From the NCBI RefSeq assembly GCF_011045095.1, contig NZ_JAALDL010000002.1, forward strand, positions 372,001 through 436,000: a DNA stretch of 64,000 nt, given 5' to 3'. Both the position numbers and the translations under genes were made by a program. Below the pieces are notes generated by a model. That model had not been told where the DNA came from and made no database searches. It worked only from the letters and a program-made list of their open reading frames with translations. Positions 36,649 through 44,326 of the stretch are shown here, piece after piece; the stretch's first letter is position 1; each line of letters begins with the position of its first letter. The DNA is from Grimontia sedimenti. Its GTDB lineage: Bacteria > Pseudomonadota > Gammaproteobacteria > Enterobacterales > Vibrionaceae.

Positions 36649-38118
36649 TCACCGAACAAATTGATGAAAAATACGTGGTGTCACCACCAGCAACCATACT
36701 GAGATGCCCCAGGCCGCTGCGCAGTTCACGGCAACAATAATGGTGCTCACGGCATAACGGGACGAAATCACGTAGTCTGCGTATAGGATCGCCAAAACAC
36801 CTGCCAATGCAATCATGAAAAAAGTCAGCTTAGCGGGGCGTCGAACGGCGGAAATATAAAGAGGAAATGCCTTCAGCCAGAGAATCGCACAGTAAGTTCC
36901 CAAGCAAAACGCAGAAAGATACACAATATGCGGTTTGTGAATGGTGATGCCAATCAGTGCGGTTGCCACAAAGCTCATCAACCAATAACGCGCGGAGCTC
37001 AAAGCACGGTTACGGTTGGCAAAACGCCACTCTCTCAATCGTTTGAAACCGACAGCAAACCCAAGGCCGATCAGTAGCCCCAAGACCATGTCTGATGGAT
37101 AGTGCTCGCCAAGCAACATGACTTTGCCACTGATCGCCGACACACATATCACAGCACAGGCAAAGAGGCGCTTTCGCCCTGCGGGGCAAACCTCTTTGTC
37201 CCAGTTAAGCAGTAACCAGCTAAAGAAAAACGTGGTGAGCGCGACCATACAGCTCGGCAAGGTATAACCCAAGGTATCCTGCTCACCAAACACAGGATCG
37301 ATGAAGTAAGGTCTGGGTAGCTCAATCACGGTGGTCAGTATCAGCACAAATACAGAAAGCGACAGCAATCCCGCGCCGTAAAGCAGTGCTGCACGGTGAC
37401 CATGGTAAGCGCGGATAAAAATAAGCGTGCCGATAAACAGCATGGGTGTAAACAGACTTCCCAGCACGATCGTCCCTTTCACCAAAACCTGCACAAAAGC
37501 ACTCTCGGCTTTCCATTCATGCAAGGATTGAAGCGCTGATAACTGTGCACGATAAAAGGGTGTGAGCACCACAGAATCTCCCTCCGAGAGAACAAACTCA
37601 CTCGGCGGCACCTCCGGCACCCAATGCCTAAACATCCATTTATGCTCCGGGAAGCGGTAGTTATCGCGCACGGCTTTATTGTCCGGCATCATCAAAACAC
37701 GGGTCACTTCCTTACCGAAATGCGGTGCCGACCACGCCATCAGCACCTTTCTTCCCATCGAATCGATAAAATACGGTGTGGGTGAAGCCAACTGACAGGC
37801 GAAAATGGCAGAATTATAAGTGCGGGCGATTTGCTGACCGACTTTCACCTCTAGACCGGTTTCCTCGTAAGCTTCGCGCTTGGCGGTTTGTTCCGGCGTT
37901 TCTTCTCCAATGATTGATCCGCCAGGAATGGAATAGCGCCCGCTGATCGCTTCATCAATCATCAAGATGTTTTTGTCTTTGTCGACGATAAGGCAATCTG
38001 CCGCCTCGATTGGCAACGTACTATTGATTGCGTTTTCTTGGCTTGCCATCACTCCCGACGATATAAAAAGAAGTGATACCAGAAGAAGTATCCTTGAAAT
38101 GAGGCGTGTTATGCTCAC
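36649..38118 (-). CDS. Exported Nudix hydrolase fused to a PAP2-like membrane domain
   Basis: 489 aa. A signal-peptide-like N-terminus (LLLVSLLFISSGVMAS) precedes a Nudix domain with an intact Nudix box (residues 67-89, GGSIIGEETPEQTAKREAYE then ETGL). The second half (about 210-485) has 7-9 helices and resembles PAP2 phosphatases: IELPRPYF, TLPSCM and LLGEHYPSDMVLG. The PAP2 signature is degraded: PSGH is PSCM, losing the catalytic His, and the Arg of SR-x5-H is Val, while HYPSD remains. The Nudix part is therefore probably the active one and, if the signal works, faces the periplasm. Related bifunctional Nudix/PAP2 proteins occur in Vibrio. Substrate unknown. Confidence 0.82.
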   Translation of the reverse strand: MSITRLISRILLLVSLLFISSGVMASQENAINSTLPIEAADCLIVDKDKNILMIDEAISGRYSIPGGSIIGEETPEQTAKREAYEETGLEVKVGQQIARTYNSAIFACQLASPTPYFIDSMGRKVLMAWSAPHFGKEVTRVLMMPDNKAVRDNYRFPEHKWMFRHWVPEVPPSEFVLSEGDSVVLTPFYRAQLSALQSLHEWKAESAFVQVLVKGTIVLGSLFTPMLFIGTLIFIRAYHGHRAALLYGAGLLSLSVFVLILTTVIELPRPYFIDPVFGEQDTLGYTLPSCMVALTTFFFSWLLLNWDKEVCPAGRKRLFACAVICVSAISGKVMLLGEHYPSDMVLGLLIGLGFAVGFKRLREWRFANRNRALSSARYWLMSFVATALIGITIHKPHIVYLSAFCLGTYCAILWLKAFPLYISAVRRPAKLTFFMIALAGVLAILYADYVISSRYAVSTIIVAVNCAAAWGISVWLLVVTPRIFHQFVR

Positions 38119-38206
38119 TAACTGTCTGTCCCTATTGAATGCTATTGAACGATTGAATGCTACTGAACCATCGAGTAAGTCTTCGTTTTAAATCGACAAG
38201 GATGCC

Positions 38207-39850
38207 ATGAGCCCGTTGACCACCCCGCCAGTTTTGCCGCCTCACTACTATCTGGATAACTTCCTATCCATCGTCGATGTCGTCTCGACCCGATACAGTG
38301 ATTTACTCACAGAAACAGAAACGCACTGGCTTACTGCATTTTCAGCGCTACCCAAAAATGCCCAACTCTTGTTGGTTCGGCTGCTGACACGCAAAGGGGA
38401 TTGGTTCCGCTGCGATAAACTTATTTACCCGGAGATCCCGGATATTGAAATCGCTACCAAACGGTTATCTGAAGAAGGTTTCCTCACTGAAACGACGCAA
38501 CCGCCGTTTGAAATCGTCGCGAAGCTGATGACAAAAGCGGAATTACTCTCGCTTTATTGTCACCTTTCTATAAAAGCTACCCTTCGGAAGCCAGAAATCA
38601 TCGCGACCATTGCTGAAAACAATGAAGAAGCTGTCCCACCTTTGCCAACCCGTTTTCTTTGCCTGAAACACGATGTTTTGCCTGTATTCTTGCTGCTCTA
38701 CTTCGGCAATTCTCGTCAGGATCTCAGCCAGTTTGTTCTTAACGATTTAGGCATCTACCGCTTTGAAAGCGTCCGGCTTCGTCCAGAAGACAGATTATTT
38801 ACTTCGCGGGAGCAAATCGCTGACTGGCTTTTCTTGTCATCACTTGCTGATTTGTATTGGGAGTATACAGAAGCAAAAGAAGTCACTTCTGCATTAAAAG
38901 TGAGTCAACAACTTCCTGAGAAGCCCGACTGGCCTCCGTTGACACGGAAATGGGAAAGGCTGGCGAACAAACTGGCTAGAGAGTTCGAAAGACAAAAAGA
39001 CGAAGAAAGCGCCCAACACCTGTTTTCACAGTCCTCGCTTCCCCCTGCCAGAGAGCGATTGGCGAGGATAGCCATCAAACAAACGCGCTTTGAAGACGCT
39101 GCAGCTATTGTCACCGATATGCTCACTGCACCAAAAAATGAGGATGAAGCCGATGTTGCCGCGCGCATAGCAAGACAGCTAGCCAAAAAAACCGACTGCC
39201 CTTCGCCAGAAAAAGCGGGCGAGGCGTTTGGCTCAGAACACATCACCTTGGTGCTTAATGAGCGCGTAGAACTCGAATCTGCGCGACATTATGCAAAACA
39301 AGGCTGGCAAGTCTGGTATTGCGAAAACAGCCTGCTCAATGCGCTGTTTGGCCTGCTGCTGTGGGATATCATTTTCGCCCCTGTACCCGGTGCGTTTCTC
39401 AATCCTTTCCAACGCGCGCCACGGGACATGTACTCGACGGATTTCACCACCGCTCGAAGAGAAATGATTGAGCAGCGCTTCGAGGCTTTGGAACAGGGTG
39501 AATACGACCTCCTTGCGGTTTATGATGCAAAGTTCGGCATCACTAACGATTGGGTAAATTGGAGTTGGGCAGAACGGAATATGATTGAAGCGGCGCTTTC
39601 AACAATGTCACCAACGCAAATTATCGCCTGTATAAAACGCATCCTGTTCGATGCCAAATCCAACCGAGCCGGACACCCTGACCTGTTTATGGTGAAAGAA
39701 GGCAAATGCCAGTTAGTTGAAGTCAAAGGACCCGGCGATAAACTTCAACATCACCAAGTGCGTTGGCTTAACTTCTTCACCACTCAAGGGCTTTCCGCTC
39801 ACACACTCTACGTGTCTGCTGATATACCCAAACAAGCTGATGACCTCTGA
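38207..39850 (+). CDS. FAN1-like VRR-NUC domain nuclease
   Basis: 547 aa. The C-terminal 130 residues form a VRR-NUC (PD-(D/E)xK) nuclease: NRAGHPDLFMV (Asp492), CQLVEVKGPGD (Glu505, Lys507), followed by HHQVRWLNFF. The long helical N-terminus (HWLTAFSALPKNAQLLLVRL, RKGDWFRCDKLIY) resembles the SAP/TPR-like architecture of eukaryotic FAN1 and its bacterial relatives, which cut branched and cross-linked DNA. A DNA-repair role is therefore likely. AAGGATG precedes ATG. The last nine or so codons (IPKQADDL) are supplied by a dispersed hairpin repeat. Confidence 0.85.
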   Translation: MSPLTTPPVLPPHYYLDNFLSIVDVVSTRYSDLLTETETHWLTAFSALPKNAQLLLVRLLTRKGDWFRCDKLIYPEIPDIEIATKRLSEEGFLTETTQPPFEIVAKLMTKAELLSLYCHLSIKATLRKPEIIATIAENNEEAVPPLPTRFLCLKHDVLPVFLLLYFGNSRQDLSQFVLNDLGIYRFESVRLRPEDRLFTSREQIADWLFLSSLADLYWEYTEAKEVTSALKVSQQLPEKPDWPPLTRKWERLANKLAREFERQKDEESAQHLFSQSSLPPARERLARIAIKQTRFEDAAAIVTDMLTAPKNEDEADVAARIARQLAKKTDCPSPEKAGEAFGSEHITLVLNERVELESARHYAKQGWQVWYCENSLLNALFGLLLWDIIFAPVPGAFLNPFQRAPRDMYSTDFTTARREMIEQRFEALEQGEYDLLAVYDAKFGITNDWVNWSWAERNMIEAALSTMSPTQIIACIKRILFDAKSNRAGHPDLFMVKEGKCQLVEVKGPGDKLQHHQVRWLNFFTTQGLSAHTLYVSADIPKQADDL

Positions 39851-39879
39851 ATCCTGCCTCTTCAGGTTGTTTGGGCATA
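39823..39879 (+). repeat. Dispersed TATACCCAA hairpin repeat, copy 4, overlapping a gene end
   Basis: TATACCCAAACAAGCTGA and TCAGGTTGTTTGGGCATA form an 18-bp inverted repeat with two mismatches. The left arm lies inside the 3' end of the VRR-NUC gene and the stop codon is in the loop. Confidence 0.65.
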
Positions 39880-39965
39880 ATTGATTTCTCATTTGTGAGG
39901 CAAAAATTTCAAGTTAATACATACTTATAGAAAACAGGCCTTATCGATGGAGATAGGAGTTCAAA

Positions 39966-40376
39966 ATGAGCGATAACTTACAGCAGATCGTCTACATCAG
40001 CAGCGCAGAACACCCTTTCACTGATGAAGAATTCGCTGAAATGCTCGCCGTGATCCGCGATAACAATGAAAAGCTCGGCGTCACCGGAATGTTGCTTTAC
40101 AAGGATGGTGATTTCATACAGGTGATTGAAGGTAAGGAAGACATTCTCGCCCCCCTGTTTAAGAAGATTTGCAATGATTACCGCCACTATTCCATCGTTG
40201 AAATGATGCGGAAAGATATTGTCGAGCGACAATTCAAAGAATGGAGCATGGGCTTCCATCACATCAACAATGATGACCCAAGATTAGAGGGCTTCAACGG
40301 CTTCTTTGATGACCATGCCGATCATGAAGTCGACCCGGGCGACGCGCTTAATCTGTTACTGGTATTCCGTGAGTAA
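39966..40376 (+). CDS. BLUF-domain blue-light photoreceptor
   Basis: 136 aa, essentially a single FAD-binding BLUF domain. All photocycle residues can be placed by the AppA spacing: Tyr10 (QIVYIS), Asn34 (NNEKLGVTGMLLY), Gln52 (FIQVIEG), Trp93 and Met95 (EWSMGFH). A short acidic C-terminal tail follows and no output domain is attached, so it must act by binding a partner. It is monocistronic with a terminator. Nearby c-di-GMP genes are candidate partners, an inference from proximity. Confidence 0.92.
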   Translation: MSDNLQQIVYISSAEHPFTDEEFAEMLAVIRDNNEKLGVTGMLLYKDGDFIQVIEGKEDILAPLFKKICNDYRHYSIVEMMRKDIVERQFKEWSMGFHHINNDDPRLEGFNGFFDDHADHEVDPGDALNLLLVFRE

Positions 40377-40399
40377 CAGCCATTTCCAAAGACATTAAA

Positions 40400-40422
40400 A
40401 AGGGTGCCGAAGCACCCTTCTT
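40400..40422 (+). terminator. Terminator between the BLUF and ODP genes
   Basis: Stem AAGGGTGC / GCACCCTT with loop CGAA, flanked by A-run and CTT. It may serve both convergent genes. Confidence 0.7.
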
Positions 40423-40431
40423 GCTAGTTGT

Positions 40432-41166
40432 TTACTTCACCGCCACGCCCACATCAAGTCGTTCGAACCAATCCAAGAACTTGCCAACATTTTCCCCTGT
40501 AAACATTCGGCCATGTTGGGGACACATCATTTCGATATCCAGTTCGCGCACCCGACGAATCCAGTCATTTTTGGCGGTGTTCGATGGCATCCAGCGCTGG
40601 TGAAACCCTTTCATCTTCGGAATATGTTCCTCAAAGTCTTCCACTTCCATTGGTGCATCGTCCGCCTCCAGAGCCGCACCAATATCGCCACTCATCAGAA
40701 TCTTCGCCACTGGGTCGTAAACATGAAAATTGCCTGAAGAATGGAGGTAATGCGCCGGAATGAAGCGGATTTCAACGCCGTTCAACACCAGGGTCCCGCC
40801 CTCGTCAGCGATTGGAGCATATTCAATATGCTCCATCCCAAAGTGGCGAACAAATCCTTCCCAAAGCCAGGGAGCATGAAGCTTAGATTCGGTTAAAGCG
40901 GTATCCCATAAACCGAGGGAAGAAATAATGTCTGGATCCTGATGCGAAGCAAAAAGATGCCCAATCTGGTTAATCGGTACCTGTTTAACAACGGACGCCA
41001 GCATCGCGGAGAAAATCTCTATGCCACCCGGATCCATCAACAGCGCGTTATTGTGAGTGCGTATCATGTACTGGTTGGTGTCGATGATTTTTTCAGGCTT
41101 AGACGGGTCACGCCCGAACATAAACCACTGGTGCGTTTCCCCTGAATAGATTTCCTTTGTGATCAT
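40432..41166 (-). CDS. Metallo-beta-lactamase-fold di-iron protein, ODP-like oxygen sensor
   Basis: 244 aa. The metallo-beta-lactamase fold has flavodiiron-type ligands: HQDPD (His75, Asp77, Asp79), IPAHYLHSSGN (His139/His142), SGDIGAAL (Asp161) and CPQHG (His218). There is no flavodoxin domain. The HxDxD in place of HxExDH and the PAHYLHSSGNF segment match the oxygen-binding di-iron protein (ODP) group, one member of which is a chemotaxis oxygen sensor in Treponema. The gene lies 35 bp downstream of a soluble chemoreceptor-like gene in the same operon, which supports a sensor role. GGAG is 9 nt before ATG. An enzymatic hydrolase or oxidase role is the alternative. Confidence 0.8.
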   Translation of the reverse strand: MITKEIYSGETHQWFMFGRDPSKPEKIIDTNQYMIRTHNNALLMDPGGIEIFSAMLASVVKQVPINQIGHLFASHQDPDIISSLGLWDTALTESKLHAPWLWEGFVRHFGMEHIEYAPIADEGGTLVLNGVEIRFIPAHYLHSSGNFHVYDPVAKILMSGDIGAALEADDAPMEVEDFEEHIPKMKGFHQRWMPSNTAKNDWIRRVRELDIEMMCPQHGRMFTGENVGKFLDWFERLDVGVAVK

Positions 41167-41201
41167 TCGATCTGTCTCCGAAGCGTTTACGGTTCGAGCG
41201 A

Positions 41202-41819
41202 TTAGTATTCGTCTGCCAATTCACGACACAGCGACTGAGACAGCATGACGTGTGTCTGTATTCGATCTGCAGCGGTAGAAACGTTGTCTGCGACAACGTT
41301 CAGTCCCTCTTCAAATTTCTTACCGGACTGTGAAGCCTCAACACGCGACATAGCAGACAGCACAGAGGCGGTTTTGATCTCGCGGGCCAAATTTTCCAGT
41401 AGCTCTGATAGCGAAGTGACTTCGCGGTAAAACTGGCGGAGCAACTGCGCATGCTCTGCCTTCATATTTTCAATCGGCTTTTCTATCGTGCCAACGAAGG
41501 CGGCACCTTTACTTATTTTCGCGGCTTTCTTGAAGCATTCCATGGTGCGTTCGTTACGCACCGCAACCGTCGCCAATCTGCTGATGGTGACTGCTTTGAG
41601 GTTAATGATGTCTGAGGTTTTTACCGTGGTATCGGCCAACTGATCGATGAAATCGGTAATTGCCCTAAACCCCGCCGCACCTTGCCCAGCGCGTAATGCC
41701 AGCGCGCGCGCATTGCTTGCGGTAAGTGATATATCGTTCGCGATTTCCCGGGCTTTATACAACTCCGCCGCGACTACCGCTGCCGTCACAAAGTGACTGT
41801 CTGCGTTTGCATCTGTCAT
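41202..41819 (-). CDS. Soluble chemoreceptor-like helical signalling protein
   Basis: 205 aa, all-helical, with no membrane segment. Its first half resembles the tip of a methyl-accepting chemotaxis protein (ISLTASNARALALRAGQGAA, GFRAITDFIDQLADTTVKTS; compare I.L.A.NA...AARAGE.GRGF.VVA..I..LA). The rest is a coiled coil without a recognised CheW/CheA tip consensus. It heads a two-gene operon with the ODP-like di-iron protein and may be its signalling partner. ATG 41819 is used; TTG 41861 extends it by 14 residues. Neither start has a good ribosome site. Direct coupling to CheA is uncertain because the most conserved glutamate residues are altered. Confidence 0.65.
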   Translation of the reverse strand: MTDANADSHFVTAAVVAAELYKAREIANDISLTASNARALALRAGQGAAGFRAITDFIDQLADTTVKTSDIINLKAVTISRLATVAVRNERTMECFKKAAKISKGAAFVGTIEKPIENMKAEHAQLLRQFYREVTSLSELLENLAREIKTASVLSAMSRVEASQSGKKFEEGLNVVADNVSTAADRIQTHVMLSQSLCRELADEY

Positions 41820-41908
41820 GGAGGTATCTGATTTATTAAGACCTTTTATCAGTCTAGACAAGTATTTCTGTCTGTTCAGAAATGAGACAGCATTTCTCTA
41901 CATTTTGT

Positions 41909-42174
41909 AGGGTCTGTTGACCTTTGGTAGTTAAATTTTGTTCTAGCCCTAAGCGTTTTTGGCGAGGCGAGGTTTGTGCCGCGTAGTTACTCTAAGCAAC
42001 TACGCCTCAACAAAGCATAAAACGCATAGGGCTGAACCCTTCGGGCAGAGTTTGTGGGGACTTTCTCCTGCGTTATCGGCTTCTCATGTAGGCCAGCTAC
42101 ACATCGAAGCCTCTGCCTTGAATAAAGCCCCCACAAACTGCTGCAAAAATCATCACTAAAGGTCAACAGACCCT
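41909..42174. mobile_element. 266-bp miniature inverted-repeat element, copy A
   Basis: The ends are perfect inverted repeats AGGGTCTGTTGACCTTT / AAAGGTCAACAGACCCT. The interior is non-coding and has several internal palindromes (e.g. around GAACCCTTCGGGCAG). It is about 85% identical, by eye, to the reverse complement of the element at 44041-44306. Probably mobilised in trans by an IS transposase sharing the ends; none is in the window. Confidence 0.8.
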
Positions 42175-42200
42175 GGAGTTTCTTCGATTTCAGGCATTAA

Positions 42201-42224
42201 AAAACACCGCAGTTGCGGTGTTTT
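42201..42224 (-). terminator. Terminator of the PilZ gene
   Basis: Perfect stem AAAACACCGC / GCGGTGTTTT with loop AGTT, 30 bp after the reverse-strand pilZ frame and between an element end and a solo terminal repeat. Confidence 0.8.
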
Positions 42225-42230
42225 CACTAA

Positions 42231-42252
42231 CCACCAAAGGTCAACAGACCCT
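42231..42252 (-). repeat. Solo terminal repeat of the 266-bp element family
   Basis: CCACCAAAGGTCAACAGACCCT is identical in its last 20 bases to an end of the 266-bp elements. It is adjacent to the pilZ stop codon and lacks a partner end, so it is probably a deletion remnant. Confidence 0.65.
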
Positions 42253-42254
42253 CG

Positions 42255-43001
42255 CTAAGCACCCGGCGTCTGATCTTTTTTCGGGCTCTTGAACACGTAT
42301 TTTGTCCCGTCGTAAATCAGGTTCGACAGCAAACGACGACAGTTCGCCTTTCCGGGTTCATCAAAGACCATACCGTAATTCTGCTTACCCCGCTTTTTAC
42401 GGCAGTTCTTCACGGCACCACTCAAGGCGTAAGTGTCGCCAGTAAATCCGTTGATAACTTCCAAAACAATCTTGGTGTCCACATCAAATTCTGGGGAAAT
42501 GGCATCAAAACTAAAGCCACACCCACCGGATGAAACGTCGGTCAACACCACACGTAATTTGCGGTTTGAGAGCTGAATGTCACCAGGAAGTTTAAGTTCA
42601 TAGCGTACTTCATTACGAAGCAACACCAGTTTTGCTTGCTGAGGCACTGGGAAAACCAGAAGCTGAATAGGCCTGAACACCACATGTTCTATTCGCGTTC
42701 TGAAACGAACCAACGCCCCTTCACCTTGCTCAGAAATGCCTTCAATATCGACGTTGAAACCTTGCATGAAGAACTCTTCATATTCGCTCTTCTGAAGGCG
42801 AGGCATCGTGAAGAAGATATGTTGCTGGTCATCAAACCCAATAAAGTTGGATTTGAAGTTAAGACGTTGCCCCAATGGCGTCACAATCTCCAAAGACGCT
42901 TCAGTGCCATGTTGGATAAAATCCATGGCCTGAAGCCCCATAATGACGCGTTCTTTTTGTTTTGCCGGCGGCTTTTTCGCTTGAGCCGAATTTGTGTTCA
43001 T
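42255..43001 (-). CDS. YcgR-like PilZ-domain c-di-GMP receptor
   Basis: 248 aa. N-terminal YcgR-N-like beta domain (about 35-120) followed by a PilZ domain with the two c-di-GMP motifs intact: R129-x3-R133 (LRNEVRYE) and D155-x-S157-x2-G160 (TDVSSGGCGF). Such proteins bind c-di-GMP and often brake flagellar rotation or control surface behaviour. The gene is bracketed by inverted 266-bp miniature elements and has its own terminator. Confidence 0.9.
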   Translation of the reverse strand: MNTNSAQAKKPPAKQKERVIMGLQAMDFIQHGTEASLEIVTPLGQRLNFKSNFIGFDDQQHIFFTMPRLQKSEYEEFFMQGFNVDIEGISEQGEGALVRFRTRIEHVVFRPIQLLVFPVPQQAKLVLLRNEVRYELKLPGDIQLSNRKLRVVLTDVSSGGCGFSFDAISPEFDVDTKIVLEVINGFTGDTYALSGAVKNCRKKRGKQNYGMVFDEPGKANCRRLLSNLIYDGTKYVFKSPKKDQTPGA

Positions 43002-43498
43002 CTAACATCCTCGCCGGAAATGCTGCTCTGAATGGAATACCTTTTGCCGTTAACAGAAAGTGGCTTTGATGTTTTCTATGAAGCACTTTCCGCAAACCCT
43101 GAATGCCACTTGCTTGCTCTGCTATCGACTGAGCTTATTAAAACTGTTGGATATTTTTACAACCGCATCACAACAAACGTTGGCTAAACAACTCATTGCA
43201 TTAATAACTTATAGGCAAAAGAACACATTATTTCAAAGCGATAGTTACTGTTTCATAATTAATAAAACTATCATTTCGCCTTGTTTATCCAAGGATTTTC
43301 TGAATACTCACTCTCAAGAACTTAATTCACAAATGAAACTTTTTGTTTTCTTTTGTGACAGTGTCATCAAATAATTTCTCAAGAATCTAAGCACGCGACC
43401 GCTATCGGCATTAAGGGGCATTGTTCATAAAGTGTGCAATTTGGCATCACATATCGACGACCGTTCACCTTGTTACGGCGACCATTGAGAGGTTTGTT
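43002..43498. other. Intergenic region between the PilZ gene and the periplasmic protein gene
   Basis: About 500 bp. A 104-codon plus-strand frame (43060-43374) exists but has no ribosome site and Cys/Thr-rich random-looking sequence, so it is not called. The region should contain two divergent promoters. No repeat was recognised. Confidence 0.35.
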
Positions 43499-43984
43499 AT
43501 GGCTAATCGCTTAGTAAAAACAGTCTGCTTATTCATGGGGATTCTCTTATCACCAAGCGCGTTAAGTGACCGCATGGACAACACCTTCCCGGATTCGAGT
43601 CAAATGAAAAATGCACTCTTTGCTCTGGGGTTTGACGAACCATGGAACGCAACACAAGACGGAGAGAAGCAAACCCTGACCAACGGGGAGTTGTGGATTC
43701 GTGAAGGCAATTACTTTGCCGTGATGGCGGTACATGATGACAACGAGCAAGTCATGCAACTCTCGCTGATCAATAATCTTTCTGTCTGTGCGCAATTAGG
43801 CATTGCTGCAACGGGCGATTCCTCAAAATCGGTTTTCAGTGCTTTTAGCCATCTCACCGGACAAGCCTTAACCCAGCCAGAAACCACCGCTTTCAATCAG
43901 CACCGCGCTTTTCATTACCATGTGTTGATCACTGAAATGATTGCGGAGAGAACCCTGATGCAATGTGGTGTTAAAAATCAATGA
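43499..43984 (+). CDS. Putative periplasmic protein, unknown function
   Basis: 161 aa. The start with GAGAGG 7 nt upstream gives a clean signal peptide (LVKTVCLFMGILLSPSALS, cleavage near residue 24). The mature protein is small with two Cys (SVCAQLG and LMQCGV) that could form a disulphide. No family is recognised. It lies between the two inverted miniature elements, downstream of nothing in the same strand, and has its own promoter region. Confidence 0.6.
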   Translation: MANRLVKTVCLFMGILLSPSALSDRMDNTFPDSSQMKNALFALGFDEPWNATQDGEKQTLTNGELWIREGNYFAVMAVHDDNEQVMQLSLINNLSVCAQLGIAATGDSSKSVFSAFSHLTGQALTQPETTAFNQHRAFHYHVLITEMIAERTLMQCGVKNQ

Positions 43985-44040
43985 AATAAGTTCGCTTTCT
44001 CGCAGGTCTCATTATTAAGACTAAAATCTTAGAGAGACCC

Positions 44041-44306
44041 AGGGTCTGTTGACCTTTGGTGATGATTTTTGCAGTAGTTTGTGGGGGATTTTATGCAAGG
44101 CAGAGGCTTTGATGTGTAGCTAGCCTACATAAGAAGCCGATAACGCAGCAGAAATTGCCCACAAACGCTGCCCGAAGGGTTCTGCCCTAAACGTTTTATG
44201 CTTTGTTGAGGTGTATTGGCTTAGACTACTAGGCGGCACACACCTCGCCGCGCCTAAAACGTTTAGGGCCAGAACAAAATTTGACCACCAAAGGTCAACA
44301 GACCCT
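44041..44306. mobile_element. 266-bp miniature inverted-repeat element, copy B (inverted relative to copy A)
   Basis: The ends AGGGTCTGTTGACCTTTGGT and ACCAAAGGTCAACAGACCCT (one interior mismatch by context) match copy A. The length is the same 266 bp and the interior aligns to the reverse complement of copy A. It ends 21 bp before the HD-GYP start codon, so it probably carries part of that gene's promoter region. Confidence 0.8.
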
Positions 44307-44326
44307 AGTTGAAGGCAAAGGGACTT

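Noticed and set aside
43060-43374. 104-codon open frame between the PilZ gene and the periplasmic protein gene
   Set aside because: No ribosome site, Cys/Thr/Ser-rich random composition, and it fills the promoter region of both neighbours.
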